A stretch of 64,000 nucleotides of DNA from Austropuccinia psidii (Eukaryota > Basidiomycota > Pucciniomycetes > Pucciniales > Sphaerophragmiaceae), in NCBI GenBank assembly GCA_023105745.1, contig JALGQZ010000004.1:36889937-36953936 (forward strand), written 5' to 3'. The stretch's first letter is position 1; every line of letters starts with the position of its first letter. Positions 22,660 to 36,500 of this stretch are shown here, in pieces. A program made the translations under genes and the position numbers. Below the pieces are notes generated by a model. It worked only from the letters and a program-made list of their open reading frames with translations. It was not told where the DNA came from and did no database searches.

Positions 22660-23760
22660 ATGGGTATTTTCTTTTTGGAAGAGAAAAGGCCCACTTATAT
22701 CTTAAAATTGAATGGAAAAAGCCTCTACACCTGTTGACATAGGAAGAGCTAATAATTCTCTCTTATAAAAATAAGATTTTGGTTATTAAACAGACTTTAT
22801 TGGGCTCAAATGTGGTTTTGAAACCACATATGGGCAGTTTTCACAAATACAGGGTGAAAATTCTCATTTGAGGAGCACACAGCCCTCTTCTGATGGGTAT
22901 GACACATAGAATTCTGTAAAGATTCTGTATGGGGACCCCCTACAGGCCAAAATATGAGGTATAAAATGATAAAAAAACTTTTCAATATAACCAACACCCC
23001 ATGTTCAAGAATATGGGATAGTATTCCAAGGTATTGAGTTCTTGACCATACTGTAAGTTTTTGACCTTAGAGCTGGAATAGCTTTATTGGTCTTAAAGAT
23101 GATGAGCTCAAAGTTGGTTCATTGTGTATCCCTGGATATGTTATATACAATATTATCTCATTTGGTATTGGTAGAATTAAACATGGAAAAGCTATACCAT
23201 TTTTAAATTCCATTTTCAGATATGGGCTTTTCTTAAATCCTATATGGAGATTGTTTGTTCCAATTTTTTTTCTAGATGATTTATGAGGAAATTTAAGGTA
23301 CCATGAGAAATCCCTGATTGTGTTCTTTCCAAAAAGACCTCATTTTAGGTATATAACACAAAAAATGTAGAGGTTAGATGAGAGGTGAATATTTTGTTCA
23401 CCCTTATTTGGCATATTCTTGGCCACAACTTCTTTAGTTTCAATCCTAGCTTACTTTGGATAGTACTATTGGATAGCCCTAACTGAGGGATTCAATTTGA
23501 ACACCCATTTGAGGGGGTTCCCCATCTTTCTCTGTCTTTTGTATAAGAGGTGCAAATTAAAATTTATTCTCAGCTCTTTCTTTAGGGAGGAATGAATTTT
23601 CTATTATTTGTCTTATGGTAATGGGAGCTTTATATTTAAAAAGAGCTGAATTTACTCTTTATCTTATTACCATTTATTAGCCATTTAGGCTCAGTTCAGT
23701 TTCTGGTGGTATTTTGGCTGTCATGCCTGTGCTCTAGTTTTACCAATCAAATAGAAAATA
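22660..23760 (+). repeat. Unclassified 1.1-1.3 kb repeat, copy 1
   Basis: It aligns in order with about 33930-35215. Shared landmarks include AAAGGCCCACTTATATC, GAAAATTCTCATTTGAGGAG, TACTATTGGATAG, CCCATTTGAGGGGG and TTGTGCTCTAG-type sequence at the right end. No convincing coding frame is present. It abuts the LTR at 23806. The second copy is inserted inside another LTR of the same family. Ends are approximate. Confidence 0.5.
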
Positions 23761-23805
23761 ATAAATTTCATATCAGAATATTTTAAAATGTGTTTTTCTG
23801 AAATT

Positions 23806-26379
23806 TTTAAGGTTTTTCTATTAAAAACCCAGAAAAATGAAACCAGAGTACTATTACTGTCCTCAAAAATAAATAAAATAAAATATAATTTATCATAACC
23901 ACAATATTTCATTTTTAATTAATTAAAAATTTGAACTATAAGATTATTCATTATGAGATATGATTTCTTATATTAAATTAGGAATGAAGCTATACCATGT
24001 TTTAATTGAAAATTATTCAATAACCAAAAGATGTTACCAACAATATCAGGGTAAGGGTAATATTTCTCTACCATAGTAAATAATACTGAAAGCACTTCTT
24101 CCACATCACAATGAGATATGATGATATTAACAATACTTGAGAATATTATTCAAGAAGAAGATAATAGAAAGAGAATTATCTTATAGAGAAATTTGTTATA
24201 AAAGAGTTTATGAATCTTACGTGTCTATGAAGTTGATAAGAAAAAACTCAAATAAGTCAAAAAATAAATAAAAATATCCAAACATAAGTCAAACTACAAA
24301 AATAATTTAAAATAATTCAAGCCATTTAACATCAAATGGATTAAGTTTTCTGAGTATCTTAAAAAAGTGATTGAGGATTTATGAGATTGATTCAGAAATT
24401 TAAGTAATATAAACCCCAGGTATTAATATAATATTAGAAATGAATATAATTCTATTGACTTATAACATTTTAAATCACAAAAGAATAATTTAAATATCAA
24501 GAATAAATGTATAAGAACTTTTAATAATACCTTAGTTTGAAGTGATGATAAGATGATTATTGGGGGAAACAGAAATATTATGCTTATTTTTAGTCTAAAA
24601 AATCTCACAGAGAAATAGAAATGATTAATCTGAAGACTAGTAGATCAGAATATAATTTTCCTATTCGGATTTATGGCTACTGTCACATGGTAGAGTTTGA
24701 TCTACAACTTGCCAGTATCAATTGGTCTTTCAACCAGTTTAATAGCTTTTTGGAAAGAGTTTGCTTTGCTGAGGTCTGGAAGACAGAATTTTGACAATAA
24801 AATGGTTACAAACATCATGGGTTTTATTTGGGTTGGAGACAAGAGGAGGTCTAAATAAAACAACCAGAAATAGTTGGGCTTTCTGCTCCATTGGCATGCA
24901 AGGGTTCTTACCCTTGGGGGTTGTAGGCTTTGGTTGTGACTAATATAGCTCCATGAGGGTTACATGAGTAATACCATCAGTTACATGCACTTTGGGATGC
25001 AGTTCTCTAAACTTAGGGGTACTGTCACATGGTGGAATGTGATCTACAACTTGCCATTATCAATCTGTCTTTCAACTGGTTTAATAGCCTTTTTGGCAAC
25101 AGTTCCCTTTGCTGAGGTCTGGCAGACAGCATTTTGACATCTAAATCACATGTTGTCATGAAAAATTTTCATAATTACTTAATTTTGTGGTTTTATGTGG
25201 ACACCAGCTCATTCATGATTAAGAAATAATGAATTTAACAAATTTTATCTTGTTTTTTTTCAAAAATATACATATTTCTCTCAAATATATAAGTTTTCTT
25301 TTATTTTTAACCACAGGTTGTAATTTGTGTGAATTTTTGAAGTTTCAGTGTTTCACATGAAATAATCAAAAATAGGCTTTAAGTAAAAATTTGAATTTGT
25401 ATTATGAATTGATGAATTTTTCCATTCAGGTGTGTATTCCTACTTTTTAAGTTGTTTCTAAAATTTAAAGAGATATTAATTGTGAAGCACCTTTTTAATG
25501 AAGTTTTGAAGTTTTACCTAATTCTCTATGTGGTGAAGGCAAATAGCATAGTGAAAAGCAGTTTTCATGAGGTAATTCTATTGATGCTAGTATAAAAAGG
25601 GTTTTATTAGTACTTTTGGGCTTATTGATAGTAAATTATCAAGAATAGAAATTCTTAAAGGAGTCAAAGGTGCTTATGACCTCCTTGGTACATCAAAAAA
25701 TCAGCTTACTTGCAATTTTCTTATGATTAAATGGGATTTAGCCTTAGAAAAAGAGCTAAAAGAAGGCTTTAGTATACTAATTGTGAAGTTATAAACTTTT
25801 AATCCAAGATCTTTTTCTTTCTATGCCCCAAAGGCCTTAAAAGTTGGGTACTCTGGCTCTGTTTGATATTTTTGTCCCCCTTGGCTATTTTCTATGTCAA
25901 AATAGTAATTTAGCCTTTAAGACTGAACCCCACTTTTGGTGTTGAAATTATAAATTTAAAAATACAGTATTTCAAATCTTTTCAAACATTAATAAAACTA
26001 ATACTAGTATATATTTAATATGGGATTTTTTTCATAATCCCATTATTTTGGTGTGAAAATGCAAAAAGAAAACATTCAAACAATTATTCTTTGCGGTATT
26101 GCTTATGAGGTGCTTCAGTATCTTCTATATTACCACCTAATAGAGTTAATTAAATATTATGTACCTTATGGAGCTACCCTAGGTTCCCTTTTGTGTAGAA
26201 GACAAATATGGCCTTAAATCCATGAATTTACTTAATCACAAAAAATATTATCCATAATTTTCTATGAAAAAATGATAAATTTTCATATTAAAATTCCCTA
26301 TGAATTTTTAATATAAACAAATTTGCTAAGAATTATTTTTGACCTACTTTTCTATGTAAAGCATACATTAAGGCTCACA
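23806..26379 (-). repeat. 3' LTR of the old Gypsy relic, with nested TRIM
   Basis: The start is placed by alignment with the LTR at 62594 (GAGTACTATTACTGTCCTC and TATCATAACCACAA blocks). The end AGGCTCACA is identical to that of the young LTR and is followed by TTCCCT, as in 3337. Without the 459-bp TRIM the length is about 2.1 kb, close to the 2.0 kb of the young LTRs. Homologous blocks also occur in 35230-36928 and 44799-46645. Confidence 0.75.
24681..25139 (+). mobile_element. TRIM element (miniature LTR retrotransposon), 459 bp
   Basis: Two direct repeats of 116 and 117 bp (24681-24796 and 25023-25139), both starting TGTCACATGGT and ending TTTTGACA, flank a 226-bp non-coding core. A purine-rich AACTTAGGGGTAC precedes the right repeat, as a polypurine tract should. 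The core has no open frame, so any movement would depend on enzymes of other elements. Flanks GCTAC and TCTAA could be a decayed 5-bp duplication: homologous uninterrupted LTR sequence at 45650 reads GGATTTATGGCTAAAAC, which supports this as an insertion site. A solo copy of its LTR lies at 16316-16432. Confidence 0.8.
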
Positions 26380-27167
26380 TTCCCTCTCACCAAAAGCAAA
26401 AATTTCACCACAATTTTATGAAAATAAAATAAAATGAAGAAATATAAAGCTCCAATAAAGTTAAAAGTTAAATTAAAAACCTCTTGATGCTACTAGTATG
26501 AATTAAATCAGGAATAATTATAGGAGTATTCAGGGTTTGGGCCTTCTTGCATGCCTCAATATTCTCAGAAAGCTATCTGAGTCAGGTATATTTTTTCAAA
26601 CCACAATTCATCTTCATGAGATGTATTTATATACCTGACTAATTATTCTGTAAGATTTTTAGTACTCAATAGAATCAATTTCAACAATTTAGTCATCTTT
26701 TTATTTTCATCCTTGTCCAAAGAAGAAAATGTGAGAGGAGCTCATTCCTTAGGGGAAACAACTCTTGATCATTTAATTTATACTCCTTGAGTAGACTTAC
26801 AGGAATAGTAGGATATTTATTATCAAATTTCCTAGTGAGTTATATTTCAACTGAATTAGATCCATGCAATCCTTAGAAAATAGAAGGTAAAAAAAGAAAC
26901 ATCTCAGCTTCTTGGGTCTTTTGATACTATTTGAAGGCAATGTTTAAGCTGAGACTGGGTCCCCTACTTTGAATTATGGTGTTTTGTGACCTTTATCCCA
27001 TCTTCACTTGGAACTGTCAAAATATTAATTAATTCCTTTTTAATAAGGTTTTATCCATCTTTCAAGCATAATTCTAAAACTAGAGGCAGCTAGGTAAATT
27101 TCAACTAAGTCTTTTCCAAGGTATTGGTTGAAATTCTTGGATTCCAGCCTTTCTCCACCCTAGAGAA
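26380..27167 (-). pseudogene. Gypsy relic: integrase C-terminal region
   Basis: It aligns with 3480-4095 of the young element: an AGGGGAAACAACTC block near the GPF module, TAGTGAGTT.ATTTCAACTG, and CTTGGATTCCAGCCTTTCTC. Stops interrupt all frames. It is cut at 27167 by an inverted solo LTR and resumes at 28947. Confidence 0.7.
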
Positions 27168-28946
27168 TTAGAGCCTTTGGTATATAAAAAAATATTTCAA
27201 AATATCACAACCAATATTACAGAGCTTATTTTAATTATAAGAATTCAAATTAAAATATTAAAAACAATCAAAACAAGTGAAAATGCCATAAAAAGGCACA
27301 AATTATTGAATATCTCAGGGAAAAATGTATATAAATGTGAGATAAATTACACCATTAAAATTTCCATTAACAAATAAATATATGACTCTTTACTGTAATA
27401 GATGTAAGCCCAATACTCACTGAAATACCTGGATATATGCACTTTAATAATAAGTGCATATATGAATGGTTTTTAGCTCATATATTTTCAAATCCTCATG
27501 ATAAAGACTTGATCCAAAATCAAGATTAACAGTAAAAAAATTGAAAAATAAGAATATAAATTCTATTTGGCAAGCTATAGACAAAGTTATAAATAATAAT
27601 TAGAGATTGGTCAAAATATCAATACCAGTTGACCACTTAAGATTGAAAGTGGTCCAAGCTTGAAAATAAGCAGGTATTAAGATTTTACTAGGCTATAAAT
27701 GAATAATTAAATAATAATTATCATTATATTTGAGGTATAGCCCTATCAAATGATGGTTTAAAGTCTAAAATAGAAAATTTTGACAGAAATTATTAATTGC
27801 AAGAAAAATAATTAAAAATAGATTTTTTACAATATATACAAAAAACTCCCCAAAACTCGGTAAAAAAAAATCAAGATATCATAATTCACTCTCCAAATTT
27901 CAGTTTTGTAAAAAAATCAAAAGGTATTAAAGATTAAAGTGTGGGCTTAAAAATTAACATTTTTGATCTCTATCTGTAATCCTATTTTAAGTTTAACAGT
28001 TGAATAAAATATAAAACTGGTGGACCTTGGTATTTGATGATTAAAAATACCTTAATCCACAAAATTAAGTCATATTACAAGCTTTTTATGTCAACAAATT
28101 TGATTTAAAGTAATATCTCTAATATAAAGCATATTAAGGATGTAATTATCATCAAAACTTATAATATTGATTGATTACAGTGAGTAAAATAAGTATACAT
28201 CTACTAGAAGGAAGGATCTTTACTCTATAAAGACCCCTTCTTCCTCTGATTCCCCCTCAGATCCATCAAATTCAACAAGAGGTGATACTCTTTATTCTTT
28301 GTATATAAAACTCTTATATTATAAAAGAACGAAGTCATATCTTTTAGTAATCACTATATTTGATATTATTAAATCAATATTTTATTGGTATTTTTTAGAT
28401 TCTTTCAAATTCTCTAAATCCACATAAAAATAGTAAAATTATGTTTTGCTCTATTTTTCATTGTAGCTAAATTCTGAAAAGGTTTCAATTAATTTCTTAA
28501 GCATAAAATTAATCAAAATTATTATATTAAGTGTTAATTGTAGGTTATCTTCCTTATTATGATATTTTTTCTCTATTATTACTCTTTAAAAATTCCTTTA
28601 TTAATATAAATAGTATTTATATTAATTCATAGCCTTAAAATTGGTAATATTATTGTTATGAATATTATTCCTTATTAAATAATAATTTCTAATTCATTTA
28701 TTATTTTCTTTTTTAACAATACTAAATTGCCATAAATATATTGACTTATTAAAAATTAATTTATATTTATTTTATTACATTATTTTGTTATTTAAAAATA
28801 ATAAAATTTTTCTTTTAACATAATCCTAATAATATCTAGTTATCTCAATTATTTGAATCTCATTATCCATTTATACCAAAAATTTAAGAGTAAAATAAGT
28901 AAAATATTAGTAATTTGTACTTATTTTCTTATAGTAAAACTTTACA
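27168..28946 (+). mobile_element. Inverted solo LTR of the Gypsy family
   Basis: The sequence matches the reverse complement of the young LTR from end to end: GAGCCTTTGG at the left (LTR end), a block with GTTGACCACTTAAGATTGAAAGTGGTCC in the middle (two matches of under 20 bases each to 2640-2700), the mini-direct GCATATAT motifs, and CTTTACA at the right (LTR start). It is 1779 bp long. The orientation is opposite to the host relic. Flanks GAGAA and GAAGA are similar but not identical, so the duplication has decayed or the ends are off by a base. Confidence 0.75.
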
Positions 28947-29735
28947 GAAGATGTGGTAAATTTTGATCAATTAATAGAGGCTTTGTAAGCCAATTGGAGT
29001 TCTGGGAGTAAAGATTACCAGTAATGGGTAAAACAATATGATTATTTCAGCTTTTGGACATAGGCACAGAATATTCTGAGAATTTCCCCAAGTGTTTGAA
29101 TAATCCTTTAAGCTAATACATCAGTATGAGGGGGATAATCTGTGAAGAATAATGGCTTGGTTTCAAATAATCCATTAATATTGGTTCACAGAGATTATTT
29201 GGGTTTTGGGTCTTTATATTTAATTGTAATTTTAAATAGGCAAGTATTTGATATTAACCTCTTCCATATAAGAAGAGAAGTATCAATATCTCTGTAATCT
29301 TTATTACATATACAAGATATGAGAGTCTTTCTATACCTATGCACTATCACTAGAAAATCTTGAAAAAACTTATCCCCACAAGGTGGTAGTGCTTTAAGCC
29401 AGTCCATATGAGCTTTTAATATGGGTATTTAGGCTCTAATATCTGGATAGTTTTACCAAATAATCTTCCTGTGCTTCTGTTAGCTTTTTGGAATCTATCA
29501 CAAGTGTGGGAGTACTCAATGGTATCTTTCCTCAAATGGGGTCACCAAGCACAAGATTTAACTTTTTCAAGTGTTCTATATTGAGAAAGCTGTCCAGAGT
29601 AAATACTTTAATGGAATTTTTGGAGTATGGTAGTAATCAGGGAACTGTGTAAAAGTATCATTACACAATAATTTTCAGTCCTGCAGGAGAGGATCCCATC
29701 AAACAGGTGTAATTTTCCATCATTAAGATCAAATT
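28947..29735 (-). pseudogene. Gypsy relic: integrase core
   Basis: It is collinear with 4095-4880 of the young element. A surviving frame at 29195-29407 reads MDWLKALPPCGDKFFQDFLV, which keeps the first catalytic Asp context (MDW) and a KYKDPKPK version of the second Asp region. DNA landmarks include AGCTTTTTGGAATCTATCACA (zinc-site region, read on the opposite strand). Inactive by many stops. It ends where a family-2 repeat is inserted. Confidence 0.75.
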
Positions 29736-29755
29736 TAAATAAGTAATACAAAGAA

Positions 29756-31561
29756 TGAGAGCTCATTTTGTTGTGGGAGAAATAATAGGAAGTACCTTGA
29801 GGGGGAAATCATTGGCGAGTCTGTTCTGAATTCTAGGATTAGCCAACAACCATGGGTGCTACATTTTATTAGCTGCCACTTTAAATATTCTGAAAAGGAT
29901 ACCACCTTAATTAGATCACAAATAAATTATTTAATTCTGTGGCCTTAAAATTTGGGGAGCTTCATTCCGCAGTCTCCCTCATTCTATCAGCAAAAAATCA
30001 CTATATGATAGTGGCAATAGTTAATATTGGTTTTTTAAACATTGAGGTTTTCTGGGATTCATTTTAATTATAGTATTATTCTCTTTTTCTGTTAGTATGC
30101 ATCCTTTTTATAATTAAGTTATATTAATATCTTATCAAGATAACAGATTATACTGTTAATACCCTCAATAACTATCTAATAATTTCAATATTATGTAATA
30201 ATACAATCATGATCAATGTAGAAATCTAAGGGAAAAATAGTTTAATGAGGGTGGTTATAGTTGATATAAATAATATAATACTATTAGAATGGATATAGCT
30301 ATAATTTAATTTATATTTAGCCATTATTATATAAGGAATAATATTAAGATAATGATATCTACTTTCTTTGAATAAAGGCTGTTGATAAATTTGATAAGAT
30401 AACTAATGATGATATCTTCAAAAACTACTTAAGCACTTATACTATGATTTAAAGACTATTAAATATTATAAAGGAATTTTATTTATACTCTAAATATATT
30501 TCATTAATTAATAATAGATAATTCTATAAGATATGAAATATTTTTTACTGATGTTTTCCATATAATACTAGATTATACTACTAGATAAGGAATGGATTTA
30601 TTATTAAGACTACTGTCTTAAACAAAAGCATGGGGAGAAACAGGGAGAGGGGCCCTTTATTTATACCTTTTGGGACCTCTTTAAAGCCTTTGAAAACAAG
30701 GTATTTTGAAAAAACACCATGAGATTTTTTAACTGTTGGGTAAATTTGAAATGGTTTCATTTGATCAAGATATTGTACCATATATTTTGGCTAATTGCAC
30801 CATGTTTTTTGAGCTATAATTATATTCCAACTAAGCTTTATTGCTATCATACACAGACCTGAGAGAATTCTTCTAGTGAGAAACCTACAAATGGCTCCAT
30901 TTGATACAGATATTGCACTATATGTTTGGTTTCTTTTACCCTATTTCTTAATTTTATTCTTCTCTCTACTAGTATTATTCCTTTTCTCAATAGCCTTTAG
31001 AGACTTTTTCTGGTGAGAAAATTCCAAGTGGTTCCGTTTTATCCAGATATTATACCATATGTTTTGTTGATTGTACCATTTTTTAAGCTATACTGATATT
31101 TCAAATGAAATTTATTCATATTTTGCACAGCCTCATTTCTTTTCTGCATCACCTTGTGGTATTTTTCTGGAGAAAAACTTCTTAATGGTGCCATTTGATA
31201 CAGATATTGTATCATATCTTTGGTCTATTGCATCATACTTATGACCTGTATTTTTCCAACTGAACTATGAATAAATTTGTGCAATTCCTTGAAATGGATT
31301 TAATTTATTCTTTTTATATGTAATATTCAATATGTAATGTTTGGTTATAGGGATTTAAGTATGTATTTAGTAATGTAGCACCATGTTAATTCAATGTTTT
31401 TTATGTAAAAAGATGCAAAAAATTATTTTTTTAACAATTGTTGTATCACTTATTCAATTATACATATGCTTATTCACATTTAATATTTGAGCCAGCTGAA
31501 AATTTTTTCTAATCATATGATTGTACCTATTATAGAGTGTATAGTATTATTTTTTTCTTCA
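29756..31561 (+). mobile_element. Family-2 LTR-like repeat, copy B
   Basis: An insertion of 1806 bp between two parts of the Gypsy relic that are adjacent in the young element. Its first 120 bases align with copies A and C (GTACCTTGAGGGGGAAATC). Its last bases (TTTTTTTCTTCA) mirror the start of copy C (TGAAACAAAAAAAA). It contains four direct units of about 140-155 bp (30751-31230). No open frame is recognised. No matching target duplication was seen. Confidence 0.65.
30751..31230 (+). repeat. Four tandem units of about 140-155 bp
   Basis: Unit starts at 30751, 30891, 31029 and 31184 share the core TGG(T/C)(T/G)CC(A/G)TTTGATACAGATATTG and a following ATATGTTTGG-like segment. They lie inside family-2 copy B. 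Related spaced motifs (CACCAGCATAATTCTCTCA) occur in copy C at about 56870-57270. Confidence 0.65.
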
Positions 31562-33531
31562 ATCCATGATATCTAGAAGATTATCCATTTTATGAAGTTG
31601 ACAAAATATGTGAGTATAGGTAAAATTTTATGTAGATCCTGCCTTATGGAAAATAGTAATATTTCTTCTTCAATATTGGATGTATTTCTGTCATATCAAA
31701 ATGAACCTATTTGGTTCTTTAAGCTTCATATTTAATCTAACTGCATTTACATCCAATATATCTTTAACAAAGCTTCAATTGAAAGATTAATTAGGCTTAT
31801 CTAAGTCCTAAACCAAACATAAGCATTCCATTTGGCTATTTGGCTTTCACTATATATTTCCTCTGTAGACTTAATCTTCCTATAAATAAAGAAACCTGGC
31901 CCTCTTTTGAGGATTTTACTGGAAGATTTGGACTTTATTAAGGTCATTACCTAATAATTCTCCACTAGAATAAATGTATAGCTTGGAAGTGATTTTACAA
32001 TATGACATAAAGAGAAGAGGTGAATTTTTCAAGGAATGCTTAAGCTTTTCATATGCTATCATTATTTCCTTTTTCCCTTCAAACACTGTCTTTTGATCAA
32101 AAATACTGTATAGAATATTGGTAAAAATTTAAAATTATTTAAAATTCTTCCTTTAGTAGCTAGAAAATCCCAGGAGACATCATTTCTTTGATGGTTTGTG
32201 GAATGGGTGAAGAAAAAGTGCTTCCACTTTGTTCTTTTATATTCCCAGGCTAAGACCAAAAACAAAATTCCAAGTTCTTTCAGTCATTCAAAATAAAAAT
32301 ACTCATTGATATCTCCATGTGCACCTTTATCAATTTTTCTAAAAATCTATAGAGTATTCCTAGGTGTAAGGGCCAAGCTTATTGAAAAAACATAATTAAA
32401 TCAATTTAAGCAATAAACCATCCTTATGATCATCCAGTGAGAAAGATTTTACTAATAACTCTTTTAAAATGAGATGCTTAATATTTCATTCTAAAAGGAA
32501 TCCTAATATATTCATATATTTCAAAATGCGCAATAATACTCAAAGGTCTTTTGGAATTATCTATAAATACCTTCCGGTGGAATCCTTTTATTGCATCCAC
32601 TGAAGTAATGAATTTATATTTTTAAATATGTGCCAAGGATTATTGAATCCTTGGAATAGGGTATTTTTGGGCATGGCTTAGGTATTCAGGGATCCAAAGT
32701 ATCCAACCATCATAAACTTATTATTATGACAGGCTATGATTACAAGAGAATTTACCTAAGCTGTTACATTACAGCCTAATTTACTGAAGAAACCAAAATT
32801 TACCAGATCCACGATATGTTTTCTAAGTGCATCCGTAGGCAGGTCTTCTAAGAGTCTGTCAATATTAATTTTGAGATCTACTTCATGGCCAATGACTGCT
32901 ACTAGGGGTTCATATTCATGGTTAGAAAGGAATTCTTGGGGTTAATGATTTATCTTTAATGACAGTTCAGCGCTCATCTGTGCTACATAAAGATTGTCTG
33001 TGACAAATGTTTCCTTCTCCTCACTGTAATGATTATTTATTTATGAAAACTGATGTTTCACAGGGGAGGAAGGAAATTCATTCCTCTTGTTTTTCTCAAA
33101 GGTAAGATATTTCTAGTCACTTTTATATCTATTCCATATATATTAATATAGCCCTTTTAAAGGATAAAGTGCTTTGAGGTACAATTATTCATTACCAAAA
33201 AATTGAATTTTTATCCTTATTCCACTTTCAGGGTTCAGGCAGAGAATTTATTCTTCAAATATCTCCAAGTAATGCATATTGTTAGTGGCACTTTTAAATC
33301 TCAATTAATCAATGGTAAGTAGATAACTTTGAGATCCAGGGAGCAAATATTCAAGATAGTGCTCCTTGAAACATTAAAAAAAGGCTCATGTGTCAACATT
33401 CACTGTAAAATCTCTTCTATATAAAATTTCTGATGTTATTAAAGAGGATTATAAAGTATATCCTTTTATTAGGGAAGTTTTGGTTATCTAAATCATTGTT
33501 CTTTCATATTAATACAATTGCTTCAATTATT
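31562..33531 (-). pseudogene. Gypsy relic: RNase H, reverse transcriptase and protease
   Basis: It is collinear with about 5100-7100 of the young element. Landmarks are CATAAGCATTCCATTTGGC (RNase H region, 31822), the RT palm region near 32380-32600, ACTAGGGGTTCATATTC around 32905 and protease-side sequence to 33300. All frames are interrupted. It is cut at 33531 by a solo LTR, after which gag sequence follows. Confidence 0.7.
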
Positions 33532-36500
33532 TGTAATAGTTGTCTATGAAACTTTTGATAATATTTCTATTGATCAAGAGTACTATGATTTATTTTGTGA
33601 AATATAATAAATGAATTCATTATAAGCCCAAATAATTAATTAATTAATTTATTATTCCTTTTACTTTCTATAAGCTACTAGTGAATATATGTCAGAGTGA
33701 GTCTATGTAGAAGCTATTAAGAAGTAATTACAAGCTTTCACTATGACTGTAATACAGATAATTTATTTGATGAGTAATTATAAAGGGATCTTCTGTTGAT
33801 AAATAGTGGTGATGAGTATTTTGAATTCCCTGTTTGAAATGATTATTAATTGGGTTATTATAATACGCACTAAAATAATGATTATTGTGATTTTTTTGTG
33901 TAATACAGTGTAACCACATAAGATGAGGGGGGTTTTTCCTAGGTGGAAAGCCTCCTTATATCTAAAATAGGGATATTAAGTGGGTAATAACCTCTTACCA
34001 CATTTATATAATGAAAATTTTCACTTGTGAGGTGGGTTTGTGCCTCAATACAGCCAAAAACACCTGCACAAGTGCCCAGCTGTAGTTTCAGAACCACAAC
34101 CCAACCTTTTTCACCCACAAGGGGTAAAAGGTTTTACCAATAAAAGTTTCAGGCTTTTCCTACAAGACAGTATTCACTTAATAAGGTAATGATAATGTCT
34201 GGGTGACCCATATTACCCAATGTATGAGGGGTCAATGTAAAAACATCAATTGGAGGGTTTTGACACCTTGTATTCCAATTTTATGTAATCAATTACCAAA
34301 GTACCACTCAATAAAGCTTTTGTTGGAACTTTAAATCCTTTATAATGTGTAATAAGCTAATAAAAAGACTTGCGACAGCTTTGACACCTCATAATTCAAC
34401 TACATGTGATAGGATACCACAATAACACTTGATGTGAGATTATAACCTTAAATACTAAATGAATTTGTCAGTTTTCAAGAAAAAGGGCTGAAAATTATCT
34501 CCAAAAAATTTTTACACTGTTGGTTCATTTTGGATCAAGTATTCCGAAGCTATACAGGCTCAAAGGTTTTTTACATCTTTTAAACTAGTATGTTTCTTGA
34601 GTTTGGGAGAAAAATGCCAATAACTTATGATCGGTGTAAGATACAGGGACAATAGTTACATTTTTATGTAGCCCTAATATAGCCTTTCCAGAAAATATTT
34701 CATTTGAAAGGTCCTTGATCAAAAATTTGGAAGCTAAATGTGAGGTGGAAAAATAGTATTATCTTTTCAAATTATCCAAACATCATTTTCCTGGTAATTC
34801 CTGATCCACAGGCACTGAAATCATTAAAGTGGTACCATTGGATAATCCTTATAGAGAGCTTTAATAAAATAACCCATTTGGTGGGTCTTCTATCCAATCT
34901 CTAGATTCTATATGAGAAGTGAATATCAAGGTTTATGCTCAATAAGAGTTTTTAACCTTAATAACTTGGTTAATTCTTATTGTTTAGTAATAAGAATGGT
35001 ATTTTATGAGAGGAAAGGATCCCTTATGAAATATTGTAACATTTCCAGGTTACCTTTTGTTGGTTCTGTATTTTTTGTTTTTGGCCTCATTGTATATTTA
35101 TTAGCTTTTGTAAAGGTGGAAAGTTGTGTGTTTCACTCTTTCTTATGTCACATGTTTGTGGTATTTTTGGGTCTTATTCTTGTGCTCTAGCTTTGAGTCA
35201 CAGGCTTACAATATAGAAGTATGAAGTAATTGTCTACAAGAATCAATGAAAAGAAATTTTAATAATCAGGCTTCTTGTTGAAATAATATGAAATTTTCTC
35301 AATTAATCATCATCTTTTTCAAAAGTAATTATTATAAACTATTGAGGGAAGATACAAAATATAGATAAAAATTTGATAATTCACAAAATGACTCACTAAT
35401 ACTTTAATAATACCTTGTAAAAGATTGGTATAGTGATTTTATGGATTATTTGAAGATCTTGAGGAGTCAAAAGCTGGATGAAGAAATAATATACCAAACA
35501 ATATCTGTAATATCATTTTGAATGATAATATTCTATTATTAAAAGTGCTTATTGATTCTTTGAAATATTCAAAAACTAATACTTAATTGGTTTTATTTAT
35601 GAGCTAATGTTTTAACTGAATTATAATAAGATATCTGGAAAAAAACAGGAATAGTAGGACACTTTTATGTCTAAGACATCTCACTGAGGCGTTCCATTGA
35701 GAAGGCTCAAATTTAGTGAGAAATGAGTTAGCTCATTTCGATTATTTATTACATCACTTGTTGTCACATAAGATTGCCATAATTACTTAATAAATTCATT
35801 TTATGTGGCTACCAACCCATTTAGGGTTAATGAACAAGGAAGTTACTACTTTAAATATTCTTTTCTTTGAGAATGACCATTTTTTCTCAAAGTTATAAAT
35901 CTTGGAAATTTAATCACAGGTTGTATTCTCTGTGAAGTTTTGAAAATTCCATATTTCATGTAGAATAAAAAAATGGACTGCACAAAAACCTTTCAATTTT
36001 AATTATAAATTCATTACTATATTTGTTTTAAAATTGGAATAAATCTTTCTCCTCTTTTCCTTGAAAATTCAGAAATATTCTTACAAATTGTATTTTTGAT
36101 GAATTTTTGAAATTTTACCTCCCTTTCTACATAGTAAAAGTAAATAGTATCGTGGCATCTTGTTGCAATGAGGTAGTTTCATGGATACAAGTCCCAAAAG
36201 GGCGTATTAATGGAAAATAATTAATAATTAAAATGTTTTAAGGATTCATATCTGCTCATTACCTCCTTGTAACATCATAATAGCAGTTTATTTGCTATTT
36301 TCTCATGATTTGATGAAACCTATCCTTAGTAAAAAGTGTCCCAAAGGGTTTTAATATAATAATTTGTAAAGATTAGAAATTTATATAAGATCTGTGAGTT
36401 TCTATTACTTAGAGTCCTCAGAAATTAGGGTAACCTGACTCTCTTTCATGGTTTTTGTCCCCTTGAGCTATTTTCATGGAAAAAATAGTAATTGAAGGTT

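Noticed and set aside
34912..35190. 92-codon hydrophobic frame resembling a membrane protein
   Set aside because: It lies inside a repeat whose other copy (22660-23760) does not keep the frame; T-rich sequence readily gives hydrophobic codons.
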